Shown: positions 52,272 through 60,693 of the stretch, in pieces
Layout: each line of letters starts with the position of its first letter
Position numbering within the stretch: position 1 is the stretch's first letter
Assembly (NCBI RefSeq): GCF_025399835.1
Contig: NZ_JAODVR010000001.1
Coordinates: 1,178,001 to 1,242,000, forward strand
DNA length: 64,000 bases
Source: Haloarchaeobius sp. HME9146
GTDB lineage: Archaea > Halobacteriota > Halobacteria > Halobacteriales > Natrialbaceae
Reading direction: 5' to 3'
The notes under the pieces: model-generated
The model's database searches: none
The model's input: only the letters and a program-made list of their open reading frames with translations
Told to the model about the DNA's origin: nothing
Made by a program: the position numbers and the translations under genes

Positions 52272-52871
52272 CTACGTCGAGTCGAGCACGTCCGCCGCCG
52301 GCGTCCGGCGACCGCAGCTCGGACAGAACGCCCAGTCCGACCGAACCTCGTCGCCACACTCGCAGTACGCCCGGTGTGCGGCCTTCTCGCCGCAGTTCGG
52401 GCAGTACACGTGATCGCCGTCGACCGACTCGCCGCACTGCCCGCAGGCCGTTTCGGTCACGTCACCCGCGGTGTCGGACACACCACCGACCGCCGTCGTC
52501 GGACTCGTGTCCGATATCTGCTCCGACGCCTCGACGCTGGCACCGTCGGCAGCCTGCACGCCATCGAGCGCGATGGTGAGGTTCAGGTCCTGCCGGCGCT
52601 GCGTCATGGCCGCGTCGAGTTTCTGCTCGAATACCTCGTCCACGCGTGCGTCCACCAGCGCGTCCACACGCGAGGCAACGAGGTCGTCCAGACTCCCGTG
52701 GTGCTCGGCCGACGGCTCCTCCTGACCGGCCGCGTCGCTCGCGTCGGCCTCGGAGGTGTCGCCGTCGAGATAAGCCCGCAGCGCGTCGCGAACGAGTTGG
52801 CTCTTGGACTCGTCCCTGGCCTCCAGCCGCTCGACCAGGTCGTCGTCCGCACGCACGGTAATCTTACTCAT
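52272..52871 (-). CDS. cdrL: Ribbon-helix-helix/zinc-ribbon regulator CdrL (cell division regulator long)
   Basis: A 199-residue protein with an N-terminal RHH domain (MSKITVRADDDLVERLEARD, KSQLVRDALRAYLDG), an acidic central region and a C-terminal double zinc ribbon (CGQCGESVDGDHVYCPNCGE, then CECGDEVRSDWAFCPSCGRR). It matches CdrL, encoded upstream of cdrS-ftsZ2 in haloarchaea and shown in Halobacterium to act on the cdrS-ftsZ2 promoter. A 198-bp gap separates it from cdrS. Its own TATA box CGTATAATG (complement of about 52893-52901) lies 22-30 bp before the start. Confidence 0.9.
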   Translation of the reverse strand: MSKITVRADDDLVERLEARDESKSQLVRDALRAYLDGDTSEADASDAAGQEEPSAEHHGSLDDLVASRVDALVDARVDEVFEQKLDAAMTQRRQDLNLTIALDGVQAADGASVEASEQISDTSPTTAVGGVSDTAGDVTETACGQCGESVDGDHVYCPNCGEKAAHRAYCECGDEVRSDWAFCPSCGRRTPAADVLDST

Positions 52872-52925
52872 ACCTGCAATCCGACTAACTCATTATACGG
52901 CAAGCACTTGAATGTAACCCCTCAT

Positions 52926-52945
52926 CGTCTGACGAACGTCTGACG
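52926..52945 (-). promoter_or_regulatory. Direct repeat upstream of the cdrL TATA box
   Basis: CGTCTGACG occurs at 52926-52934 and again at 52937-52945, an 11-bp period, i.e. about one helical turn, located just upstream of the cdrL TATA element as read on the minus strand. It could be a pair of sites for a regulator on one DNA face. Confidence 0.4.
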
Positions 52946-52999
52946 CTGTGTTCTGCTGCTCGTGGACTGCTACAATGTGTCGCGGCCGGACCAGATAAT

Positions 53000-53012
53000 A
53001 ACCCTTATGTCG
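53000..53012 (+). promoter_or_regulatory. TATA box for tRNA-Tyr
   Basis: ACCCTTATGTCG at about 53000-53011 lies 28-39 bp before the tRNA 5' end, with the AT-rich GATAATAA just upstream. Confidence 0.4.
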
Positions 53013-53038
53013 CATCCGGCGTCTATCTGGAAGTACGC

Positions 53039-53112
53039 CCGCCCTTAGCTCAGACTGGTAGAGCAGTCGACTGTAGATCGACTTGTCCCCCGTTCAAATC
53101 GGGGAGGGCGGA
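53039..53112 (+). tRNA. tRNA-Tyr (anticodon GTA)
   Basis: A complete cloverleaf. The acceptor stem CCGCCCT (53039-53045) pairs with AGGGCGG (53105-53111); the D-arm is TAGCTCAGACTGGTAGAGCA; the anticodon arm GTCGA-CTGTAGA-TCGAC holds anticodon GTA at 53073-53075; the T-arm is CCCCG-TTCAAAT-CGGGG. No intron is present. CCA is not encoded. A run of T follows (ACTTTTCC) and may help termination. Confidence 0.96.
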
Positions 53113-53230
53113 CTTTTCCTGCGAACAACGTGAGCAGTGAAACGTCTATCCTGAGCCGATTTGAGCAGACGAGTCGCAGCCCGGAACGGTCGAACGGACG
53201 TGAGACCGCATGCCCGGACCGTCTCGGCGA

Positions 53231-53258
53231 GTTCAAATCGGGGACGCTGGACTTCTCC
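53231..53258 (+). repeat. Partial copy of the tRNA-Tyr 3' region
   Basis: GTTCAAATCGGGGA (53231-53244) is identical to 53092-53105 inside the tRNA T-arm, and the next bases CGCTGGACTTCTCCC resemble GGGCGGACTTTTCCT after it. The copies are 139 bp apart in the same orientation. Only the T-loop and 3' strand are duplicated, as at the far end of an integrative element. Confidence 0.55.
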
Positions 53259-53325
53259 CGACGACTCGGTGCTGTCTTGAGGCACGACCGCGATATTCAA
53301 GTACAGTTGCACTAGTCCTACGGTA

Positions 53326-53949
53326 GTGGCAGTTTCGTTCGACCTCTTCGGGACGCTCGTGGACGTGGACCGCCCGGCAGACCCAGCAGAAGCGGTCGCC
53401 GAGGCACTCAGAGACCGCGATGTCGCAGTCCCCGAGGACTGGACAGCGGCGTACCGGGAGGTCCACATCGACGCGCCCGCGGGCGCGGAAGTACCATTGC
53501 CAGCACACGTCTCGGCGGCCCTGCAGAGCCGCGGCGTCGACGCGCCGGGGAACGCGCCGCGGCGGGCGGTCGTCTCGGCGTTCGACCCCGAAGTCAGGAC
53601 CCGAGAGGGTGCCGTAGCAGCGGTCGAGGCAGCCAGCGAGCAGGGGCCGGTCGCGCTCTGTTCGAACTGCGCGGTGCCGGAACTCGTCGGGCGGACGCTC
53701 GTCCGGTCGGACCTCGGGCGTGGTGACTTCGACACCATCGTCACCAGCGTCGCCTGTGGCTGGCGCAAGCCCGACCGGCACATCTTCGAGACGGTGGCGC
53801 GCCAGCTCGACTGCGATGTCGAAGCCCTGGTCCACGTCGGGGACGATCCGGAGACCGACGGGGGCATCACGGATGCAGGCGGCCGGTTCGTCGACATCGC
53901 GGAGACGCCCCTGGCCTCGCTCCCGGCAGAACTGGGGTGGTCCGGGTGA
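53326..53949 (+). CDS. HAD family phosphatase, first gene of the cobalamin operon
   Basis: A 207-residue haloacid-dehalogenase superfamily hydrolase starting at GTG 53326. Motif I is VSFDLFGTLVDVD (DxxGT with nucleophile Asp near residue 6), motif II is ALCSNCAVPE, motif III contains CGWRKPDRHIFE with the catalytic Lys, and motif IV is VHVGDDPETDGGITDAGG. The C1 cap is small. It overlaps cbiB by GTGA, so it belongs to the cobamide operon. A role as alpha-ribazole-phosphate or adenosylcobalamin-phosphate phosphatase is inferred from that context only. Confidence 0.82.
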   Translation: MAVSFDLFGTLVDVDRPADPAEAVAEALRDRDVAVPEDWTAAYREVHIDAPAGAEVPLPAHVSAALQSRGVDAPGNAPRRAVVSAFDPEVRTREGAVAAVEAASEQGPVALCSNCAVPELVGRTLVRSDLGRGDFDTIVTSVACGWRKPDRHIFETVARQLDCDVEALVHVGDDPETDGGITDAGGRFVDIAETPLASLPAELGWSG

Positions 53950-54848
53950 CGGTCACGGCGGCGGCCGCGGTCGGGGCCGGCTTCGCACTCGACGTGCTGA
54001 CGGGTGAGCCGCCGACCGAGGCGCATCCGGTGGCGTGGTTCGGCAAACTCGTTGCGCCGGTCGACCGGGAGTGGTCGCACCCGCGGCTCGTGGGGGCGCT
54101 GGCAACCCTGGTGTTGCCGGTGGTGGCCGCAGGTGTGGTGGGCGGGCTGGTCTTCCTGCTGGGCCGGTACGACACCTGGGTCGGCGTCGGCGCGGCGGCG
54201 GTCGCGCTGTACCTGACGACCAGCCTGCGGATGCTGTTGCGGGAAGGGCTTCGGGTGATTCGGCTGTCCGAGACCGACGAGGGGGCTGCCCGCGAGGCCC
54301 TGCTCTCGCTCGCGGGGCGGGACGCGAGCGACCTCTCCGCAGGCCAACTCCGGAGTGCCGCGGTCGAGTCCGTCGCGGAGAACCTGGCCGACGGGTTCGT
54401 CGCGCCGCTGTTCGCGTTTACGCTGTTTACGACCGTCTCACTCCCGTTCGCGGCCGCGGCGGCCGTGTGGGTGAAGGCGGTGAACACGCTCGATTCGATG
54501 CTGGGCTATCGCTCGAAGCCGGTCGGCTGGGCACCGGCCAGACTCGACGACGTGGTGATGTGGTTGCCGGCGCGGCTCTCGGCGCTGCTCATCGCGCAGG
54601 CGGCCCGACAGCCACGAGCGCTCCTCCGGGCGCGGTACTGGCTCTCGGAGGTTCCGTCGCCCAACTCTGGCTGGCCGATGGGGGCCATCGCGGCGGTCCT
54701 TGACGTCCGACTGGAGAAACCGGGGGTGTACGTTCTGAACGCGGGTGCGGACCTGCCGTCGCCACAGAAAGCCCGGCGGGGAATCCAGGTTGTCGGGTCG
54801 GCGGCGCTCGTCGCCGTGCTCTACGCGGGGGTGGTCGCGTGGCTCTGA
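53946..54848 (+). CDS. cbiB: Adenosylcobinamide-phosphate synthase (CbiB)
   Basis: A 300-residue membrane enzyme that attaches (R)-1-aminopropan-2-ol O-phosphate to adenosylcobyric acid. It has four to five hydrophobic segments. Family motifs are LDVLTGEPPTEAHPVAWFGK at the start, SAAVESVAENLADGFVAPLF, WVKAVNTLDSMLGYRSKPVG and SPNSGWPMGAIAAVLDVRLE. The GTG at 53946 overlaps the HAD stop by 4 nt; a GTG at 53937 is an alternative. It overlaps cobS by 10 nt. The CobD product at 57187 makes its phosphoamine substrate. Confidence 0.93.
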   Translation: MTVTAAAAVGAGFALDVLTGEPPTEAHPVAWFGKLVAPVDREWSHPRLVGALATLVLPVVAAGVVGGLVFLLGRYDTWVGVGAAAVALYLTTSLRMLLREGLRVIRLSETDEGAAREALLSLAGRDASDLSAGQLRSAAVESVAENLADGFVAPLFAFTLFTTVSLPFAAAAAVWVKAVNTLDSMLGYRSKPVGWAPARLDDVVMWLPARLSALLIAQAARQPRALLRARYWLSEVPSPNSGWPMGAIAAVLDVRLEKPGVYVLNAGADLPSPQKARRGIQVVGSAALVAVLYAGVVAWL

Positions 54849-55624
54849 GTCTGACCGCGTTCCGGGGGGCGCTCGGGTTCCTGACGCGGGTTCCCGCCGG
54901 CCACGACGAGGCCGCGTGGGACGCCTACCGGCAGGCTCCCGTCGCCATGGTCCCCGTGGGCTACCTCGTCGGCGTGCTCTGTGCGCTCCCGGTCGTCCTG
55001 GGCAGTCTGCTCGCGCTCCCGGCTCCAGTCGTCGGGTTCGGCTACCTGCTCGCGGTGTACCTCGTGACGGGTATCAACCACCTCGACGGGGTGGCCGACT
55101 GCGGTGATGCGGCGGTGGTTCACGGCTCGTCGGCCGACCGCCGCGAGGTGCTGAAGGACACCACGACCGGGGTTGGTGCACTCGCCGCGGTCGGGCTGGT
55201 GTTCGTCGGGCTCTCACTGGGCGGGGTCGCGCTCGCGGGCCTGCCACTGGCGATTGCGGTCGCCGTCGTCGTCGCCAGCGAGGTCGGTGCCAAGGCGGGC
55301 ATGGTCCTGCTGGCCGGGCTCGGGGACGCGGCCCACGAAGGGTTCGGGAGCGCACTGATGGCCGACGCGGGCCGCGGCACGACCGCGTCCGGCATCGCTC
55401 TCGCGACGCCGGTCGTCCTCCTCGGCGTGCCGACGCCCGACTGGCAGCCGGTCGCCGCCGTCGCGCTCGCCGCGCTCGGGGCCGGAATCCTCGTCGCGCT
55501 CGCCGCGCTGGCGTGGGCCGACGACCGTCTCGGCGGGGTCACCGGGGACGTCTTCGGCGCGACCAACGAGATCGCCCGGGTGGCCGGACTCCATGTGGGG
55601 GTGATCGCGTGGACGCTCTCGTGA
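54839..55624 (+). CDS. cobS: Adenosylcobinamide-GDP ribazoletransferase (cobalamin synthase CobS)
   Basis: A 261-residue membrane protein that joins AdoCbi-GDP to alpha-ribazole (phosphate). The N-terminus FRGALGFLTRVPAGHD is typical, and the catalytic metal motif is INHLDGVADCGDAAVV, followed by REVLKDTTTGVGALAAVGLV. Six to seven hydrophobic helices follow. It starts at GTG 54839 inside cbiB and overlaps cobY by 16 nt. Confidence 0.93.
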   Translation: MALSLTAFRGALGFLTRVPAGHDEAAWDAYRQAPVAMVPVGYLVGVLCALPVVLGSLLALPAPVVGFGYLLAVYLVTGINHLDGVADCGDAAVVHGSSADRREVLKDTTTGVGALAAVGLVFVGLSLGGVALAGLPLAIAVAVVVASEVGAKAGMVLLAGLGDAAHEGFGSALMADAGRGTTASGIALATPVVLLGVPTPDWQPVAAVALAALGAGILVALAALAWADDRLGGVTGDVFGATNEIARVAGLHVGVIAWTLS

Positions 55625-56184
55625 TGTGCGGCGGCCGGGGAACTCGCCTCGGTTCCGAGACCGAGAAACCGCTCTACCCCATCGCCGGTACCCCGATGGT
55701 CGACCGGGTGGTGGCGGCACTCGCCGGGAGCCGGGTAGAGACCGTGTACGCGGCCGTCTCCCCACACGCTCCCGAGACGCGGGAGCACCTCTCGAATGCT
55801 GCAATCGAGGGGAAACCACTCTCGCTCGTCCAGACCCCGGGCGACGGGTACGTCGCCGACCTGCAGGCTGCCCTCGCCACCGTCGACACGCCGGTGCTGA
55901 CGGTGGCCGCCGACCTCCCCCTGCTCGCGCCGGTGCTCGTCGACCGCGTGCTCGACCGGTTCGCGGCGGGCGAGGGCCACTCCCTGACCGTCGTCGTCCC
56001 GGCCGAACTGAAGCGCGCCCTCGGCGCGAGCTGTGACACCGAATTCGACGGCTACGCCCCCACGGGTGTGAACGTCGTCGCCGATTCAGACTCTGAGACC
56101 ATGTACACCAGTTACGACGCCCGACTCGCCGTGAACGTGAACCGCCAGTCAGACGCCGACCTCGCGGAGGAACTATGCGACTGA
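55609..56184 (+). CDS. cobY: Adenosylcobinamide-phosphate guanylyltransferase (CobY)
   Basis: A 191-residue nucleotidyltransferase of the archaeal CobY type, which replaces bacterial CobU in activating AdoCbi-phosphate with GTP. The nucleotide-binding start [20 protein letters not shown] and [11 protein letters not shown] are visible. The GTG at 55609 (VDALVMCGG) is chosen because an ATG at 55624 would remove the first strand of the Rossmann fold. It overlaps cobS by 16 nt and cobT by 10 nt. It lacks a P-loop kinase motif, which excludes CobU. Confidence 0.9.
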   Translation: MDALVMCGGRGTRLGSETEKPLYPIAGTPMVDRVVAALAGSRVETVYAAVSPHAPETREHLSNAAIEGKPLSLVQTPGDGYVADLQAALATVDTPVLTVAADLPLLAPVLVDRVLDRFAAGEGHSLTVVVPAELKRALGASCDTEFDGYAPTGVNVVADSDSETMYTSYDARLAVNVNRQSDADLAEELCD

Positions 56185-57197
56185 TCCTGTGTGCGGGCTC
56201 GACCGAGACCGCCAGCATCGAGGGCATCAGCGCCGCCGGGGCGGACCCCGACCTGATGCGTCACACGCCGAGTGCCGACGCCGAGATTCTGACCTATGGC
56301 CAGCCGGTCCGTGCGCCGGTCGTCCCGGTGAGTCCGTCGGGCTGTCCGACACCTGCGATTCTGACCCGGGCGGTCCGCGAGGAACTCGGGTTCGACGTGA
56401 CCGTGGTCGACGCGGGGCTCGCAGAACCCACGGGCGCACCGACCGTTTCCGTCGGGGCCAGAACGGGCACGGACATCCGTGAGGCGAACCCCGTCCCGAC
56501 CGCACCCGGCGCGTTCACCGCAGCCCGCCAGTTCGGCCGGGCGCTCCCCGACGAGCACGTGGTGGTGGGCGAAACCGTCCCCGGCGGGACGACCACCGCC
56601 CTCGGTGTCTTGCGGGCCCTCGGCGAGGTGGCGACCGTCTCCTCGTCGTTCCCGGACAATCCGCTCGAACAGAAACGCGAGGTCGTCCGCGAGGGACTCG
56701 CCGCATCCGGTCTCGAACCGGGCGACTGCGCCGGTGACCCGCGCGAGGCGGTCCGGCGGATGGGTGACCCCGTCCTCGCGACCGTCGCCGGGCTCGCCCT
56801 CGGCGCGCTCGAATCCGGGACCCGCGTCACCCTCGGCGGCGGGACCCAGTTGCTGACCGCCGGCGCGCTCGTCAGACACGCCGGGTGCGAGCACTCGATG
56901 GAACTCGCCACGACCAGTTTCGTGGCCGACGACGTGGACGACCTGGCCGACGCCGCCCGGCGGCTCGACCTCGACCTGACCGTGACGGACCCCGGCTTCG
57001 AGTCCGGAGAGCACGTCGCCATGGCCCGCTACGTCGCCGGGGAGGCCAAAGAGGGCGTCGGCCTCGGCGGCGCACTCGCCCTGGCGGACCGGGCCGACGC
57101 ACTGCCCACGGTCCGCGAGGCGATTCCCCGAGTGTACGCGTCGGTCGTCGACGAGGTCGGTGGCGACGAGCCGGCGGGAGGCGAGGATGCACCCTGA
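56175..57197 (+). CDS. cobT: Nicotinate-nucleotide-dependent phosphoribosyltransferase CobT-like (archaeal type)
   Basis: A 340-residue protein of the archaeal branch of CobT (long known as UPF0284), which makes alpha-ribotides from a lower-ligand base. FILCAGST-like start ([20 protein letters not shown]), [40 protein letters not shown] and [20 protein letters not shown] are its signatures. It overlaps cobY by 10 nt and cobD by 11 nt. Which base is activated (dimethylbenzimidazole or another) is not visible. Confidence 0.88.
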   Translation: MRLILCAGSTETASIEGISAAGADPDLMRHTPSADAEILTYGQPVRAPVVPVSPSGCPTPAILTRAVREELGFDVTVVDAGLAEPTGAPTVSVGARTGTDIREANPVPTAPGAFTAARQFGRALPDEHVVVGETVPGGTTTALGVLRALGEVATVSSSFPDNPLEQKREVVREGLAASGLEPGDCAGDPREAVRRMGDPVLATVAGLALGALESGTRVTLGGGTQLLTAGALVRHAGCEHSMELATTSFVADDVDDLADAARRLDLDLTVTDPGFESGEHVAMARYVAGEAKEGVGLGGALALADRADALPTVREAIPRVYASVVDEVGGDEPAGGEDAP

Positions 57198-58200
57198 CTC
57201 GGTCCGCGAGGCCGAGCGCGTCCCCCACGGCGGGACCACTGATAGAAGCGTCCTCGACCTGAGCGCGAACACGAACCCCGAGACCCCGCCGGGCACCGAG
57301 GCCGTCTACACCGCGGCGCTCGCCGAGGCGGACCGCTACCCCGACGACCGGTACGACGAGTTCCGCGCCGCGGCGGCCGGCTTCGTCGGCTGCCGTCCCG
57401 AGCAGGTGGTGCCGACGCCGGGCGGGCTCGCCGCGATTCGGCTCGCCATCCAGACGACGGTCCGCCCCGGGGATTCGGTCGTCGTCCCCTACCCCAGCTT
57501 CGGGGAGTACGCCCGCGAGGTCCGTCTCCAGGGGGCCGACCCGGTGTTCGTTCCGCACGACGAGGTTCTGGCGACCGACCCGGCCGACCACGCCATGGTC
57601 GTCGCCTGCACCCCGAACAACCCGACCGGGGAGTGCCCACCCCGCGACGACCTGGTCGCCCTCGCGGACCGCTGTGCCGATTCGGGAGCCCGGCTGCTCG
57701 CCGACGAGGCGTTCCTTGGCTACACCGACCAGTCGTCGCTGGTCGGCCACGACGGCGTCATCGTCGCCCGTTCCCTGACCAAACTGTTCGGGCTTCCCGG
57801 GCTGCGCGCCGGCTACGCCGTCGCGACCGGCGCTGACCGTGATGCGCTGGACACGGCCCGGCGCGCCTGGAACCTCGGGACGCCCGCGGCCGCGGTGGGT
57901 GCGCACTGCCTTCGCCAGACCCAGTTCGTCGCCTCGACCCGCGAGACGGTCGGCCGGGAGCGAGCGAGACTGCGAGACGCGCTCGAGCCACACTTCGAGG
58001 TGGCCCCGTCCGACGCCCCGTTCCTGCTGCTCGACTGTCGCGACCGCGACGTGGACGCACTGCTCGACCGGGCACGGGATGCTGGCGTGGTCCTGCGGGA
58101 CGCCCGGACATTTCGAGGCCTCGAATCGCACGTCAGAATCGCCGTCAAAGACCGCGACGCGACCGACCAGGCACTGGCAGCGCTCGGTGTGGAGGCGTGA
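57187..58200 (+). CDS. cobD: L-threonine-phosphate decarboxylase (CobD-type PLP enzyme)
   Basis: A 337-residue fold-type I aminotransferase-like enzyme. [14 protein letters not shown] is the usual start of CobD/HisC-type proteins, [14 protein letters not shown] and [15 protein letters not shown] hold cofactor contacts, and [18 protein letters not shown] carries the PLP lysine K199. It should decarboxylate L-threonine O-3-phosphate to aminopropanol phosphate for CbiB. HisC-like aminotransferases look similar, but the cob operon location decides. The ATG at 57187 overlaps cobT; GTGA overlap with cbiZ. Confidence 0.87.
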   Translation: MHPDSVREAERVPHGGTTDRSVLDLSANTNPETPPGTEAVYTAALAEADRYPDDRYDEFRAAAAGFVGCRPEQVVPTPGGLAAIRLAIQTTVRPGDSVVVPYPSFGEYAREVRLQGADPVFVPHDEVLATDPADHAMVVACTPNNPTGECPPRDDLVALADRCADSGARLLADEAFLGYTDQSSLVGHDGVIVARSLTKLFGLPGLRAGYAVATGADRDALDTARRAWNLGTPAAAVGAHCLRQTQFVASTRETVGRERARLRDALEPHFEVAPSDAPFLLLDCRDRDVDALLDRARDAGVVLRDARTFRGLESHVRIAVKDRDATDQALAALGVEA

Positions 58201-58907
58201 CGGTGTTCGAGACGACGAGCGCCGACGACGTTCTCCGGCTCGCCCGGTCCGACACCACCTGGCTCTCGACGGGCTGGCGGGGCGGGCGCTCGCGGGCCGA
58301 CGCCGCCTACACGATCTCGGTGCCCGAGGGCTGGCACTGCGACGACCTCGACGAGTACGTGACCGAGCGACTGGCGGCTGCCGGGTTCGACCCGGGGACC
58401 GTCCCGGACTCGCCGGTCCTCCTCACCGGCGTCGACCTCGCACACCTCCGGGGCGCACGCTGCGGCCCGGTCGAAGCCTACGTGACGGCGGGCGTCTCGA
58501 ACCCGGCCGAGCTGCCGATGGACCCCGCAGGTGGGAGCCTTCCGACCGGTGAACTCGTTGCCGGGACCGTCAACGTCGTCGTGGGCACGACCCGCGAGCT
58601 GGCTCCGGGTGCGCTGGCGAATCTCGTGGCCGTGGCCGCCGAGGCGAAGGCCGCGACGCTGCTGGACGCGGTCGGCGTCCCCGGCACGACCTCGGACGCG
58701 GTGGTGGTCGCCACGGACCCCGATGGCGACCCGGCCGAGTTCTCGGGAAGCGCCACCCCGGTCGGGGCGGCCGCCCGCGCCTGTGTCCGGGACGCCATCG
58801 CCGCGTCGCTGGCTGCGCGATACGCGGAGACCGACCCACCGTCGGGCGTCGAGGACGCTCCCTACGGCGTCTCGACCGACGTTCGGGCCGAGGTGTTCCA
58901 GCCGTGA
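58197..58907 (+). CDS. cbiZ: Adenosylcobinamide amidohydrolase (CbiZ)
   Basis: A 236-residue CbiZ protein that cleaves the aminopropanol amide of adenosylcobinamide to give adenosylcobyric acid, the archaeal salvage route. [20 protein letters not shown] is the N-terminal region, and [14 protein letters not shown] with [20 protein letters not shown] are family hallmarks. It starts at GTG 58197 (GTGA overlap) and overlaps cbiP by GTGA. Its presence beside cbiP and cbiB shows that imported cobinamide is broken back to cobyric acid and rebuilt. Confidence 0.92.
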   Translation: MTVFETTSADDVLRLARSDTTWLSTGWRGGRSRADAAYTISVPEGWHCDDLDEYVTERLAAAGFDPGTVPDSPVLLTGVDLAHLRGARCGPVEAYVTAGVSNPAELPMDPAGGSLPTGELVAGTVNVVVGTTRELAPGALANLVAVAAEAKAATLLDAVGVPGTTSDAVVVATDPDGDPAEFSGSATPVGAAARACVRDAIAASLAARYAETDPPSGVEDAPYGVSTDVRAEVFQP

Positions 58908-60433
58908 CCCACACCGTGCTCGTCGCCGGGACCGCCAGCCACGTCGGGAAGTCGACCGTGGTCGCCGGTCTCTGCCGGCTGCTCGCGGACCGGGGCGTGT
59001 CGGTCGCGCCGTTCAAGGCCCAGAACATGAGCAACAACGCCCACGTCGCCCCGACGCCCGACGGCGAGTGGGGCGAGATCGGCGTCTCGCAGTACGTGCA
59101 GGCCCGGGCAGCGAGAATCCAGCCGACGACCGACGTGAACCCGGTGTTGCTCAAGCCCCGGGGCGACGGCGAGTCCCAGCTGGTCATCGACGGGCAGGCG
59201 GTCGGGAACTTCGAAGCCGGCTCGTACTACGCCGAGCACTGGGAGGAGGCCCGGGGCGCGGCCGAGGAGGCGTATCGCCGGCTGGCCGCGAACTACGACG
59301 TGATTCTCGCGGAGGGTGCCGGCAGCATCGCCGAGATAAACCTCCACGACCGCGACCTCGCGAACGTCGAGACCGCACGGTTCGCCGACGCCGACGTCTT
59401 GCTCGTCGCCGACATCGAGCGCGGCGGCGTGTTCGCCTCGCTGGTGGGGACGCTCGAACTCGTCCCCGACGATATCCGCGAGCAGGTCGCGGGCGTGGTC
59501 ATCACCAAGTTCCGGGGCGACCTCGACATCCTCCAGCCTGGGATCGACGCGTTCGAGGACCGGACCGGCGTGCCGGTGCTCGGCGTGGTTCCGTACGACG
59601 ACCCCGGGCTCCCCGAGGAGGACAGCGTCGCACTCCCGCCGGTCGGCGAGCGCCGGGTCGACGGGGCGGACGACCATCCGGACCCGGTCCGCATCGGGGT
59701 GCCACGGCTCCCGCGCGTCTCGAACGCGACCGACCTGCAGCCACTCGCCCGTGAACACGGTGTCCGGGTGGTCTACCTCCCGCTCGACGACGGGCTGTCG
59801 GACGTGGACGCCGTGGTCATCCCGGGGACGAAGAACACGGTCAACGACCTGCGGGCGCTCCGCGAGGCCGGCTTCGACGAGGCATTGCGGGCCTTCGAGG
59901 GTCCCATCGTCGGCCTCTGTGGCGGCTACCAGCTGCTGGGTGAGTGTATCGAGAACGCTCACGTCGAGGGAACCGGAACCGAGCGAACCATCGACGGGGT
60001 CGGCCGCTTGCCCGTCGTCACCCGCTTCGACCACGAGAAGCAGGTCCGTCCCGCGACGTACGACCTCGCGGGCGTCGGCCCACTGGCGGGTGCCGAGGGA
60101 CCAGTCTCGGGCTACGAGATTCACGCCGGCGAGACGGTCGCGACGGGGGACGTGATGACGCCATTCGCGGTCGACGGCGACGCGAGTGCCGCACTCGGGG
60201 CCGCCACCGACGACGTGTGCGGGACGTACCTCCACGGCCTGTTCGAGAACCGGAGCGCCCGGCGGGCGTTCCTCGAACGTCTGGGTGTGGACCCCGGCGA
60301 CCCCGGCGAGGGGACCGTCACGGATTCCGCTGACCGGGCCGCCGCGCTGGTGACCGACAGCGTCGACCTCTCGGGGGTTTTCCCCACGTCGGAAGCCACT
60401 GGTAACAGGTCATCTGACGGCCGAAACTTATAG
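58904..60433 (+). CDS. cbiP: Cobyric acid synthase (CbiP/CobQ)
   Basis: A 509-residue glutamine-dependent amidotransferase that amidates four side chains of adenosylcobyrinic acid diamide. The N-terminal dethiobiotin-synthetase-like domain has [20 protein letters not shown], and [12 protein letters not shown] and [17 protein letters not shown] follow. The C-terminal glutaminase domain has the Cys339 nucleophile in [12 protein letters not shown] and the His in TYLHGLFEN. Starts at GTG 58904 and ends the operon. A CbiP in an otherwise late-step operon implies the corrin ring genes are elsewhere. Confidence 0.95.
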   Translation: MTHTVLVAGTASHVGKSTVVAGLCRLLADRGVSVAPFKAQNMSNNAHVAPTPDGEWGEIGVSQYVQARAARIQPTTDVNPVLLKPRGDGESQLVIDGQAVGNFEAGSYYAEHWEEARGAAEEAYRRLAANYDVILAEGAGSIAEINLHDRDLANVETARFADADVLLVADIERGGVFASLVGTLELVPDDIREQVAGVVITKFRGDLDILQPGIDAFEDRTGVPVLGVVPYDDPGLPEEDSVALPPVGERRVDGADDHPDPVRIGVPRLPRVSNATDLQPLAREHGVRVVYLPLDDGLSDVDAVVIPGTKNTVNDLRALREAGFDEALRAFEGPIVGLCGGYQLLGECIENAHVEGTGTERTIDGVGRLPVVTRFDHEKQVRPATYDLAGVGPLAGAEGPVSGYEIHAGETVATGDVMTPFAVDGDASAALGAATDDVCGTYLHGLFENRSARRAFLERLGVDPGDPGEGTVTDSADRAAALVTDSVDLSGVFPTSEATGNRSSDGRNL

Positions 60434-60693
60434 GAGCTACCCTACCCGTTCTTCGGATGGTTACGGGCACTCGCCCTGACCAGTCGACGCCAGTCACACG
60501 CTGTCTCTTTCCCCCTTTCGGTGGTCAGGAAACAGAGACGATGGGTTGGGACCCTGGGGGTGGTGAGGCGTCGGACGTATTGTTCGTTTCTGTGCATCGG
60601 TGGAACGATTGGGAGTGAAACAGTCCCGGTTCCGTGACGAAACAATCTATTAACTGACACCTATTGATGGGTGACTGGTGAGACGCTTCCCGC

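Noticed and set aside
53113-53325. Possible second tRNA around the T-arm copy at 53231
   Set aside because: Only the T-loop and 3' strand match. There is no D-arm, anticodon arm or matching acceptor strand.
53259-53325. Cobalamin riboswitch before the cobamide operon
   Set aside because: The 67-80 bp before the GTG are too short, and no B12-box-like sequence is visible.
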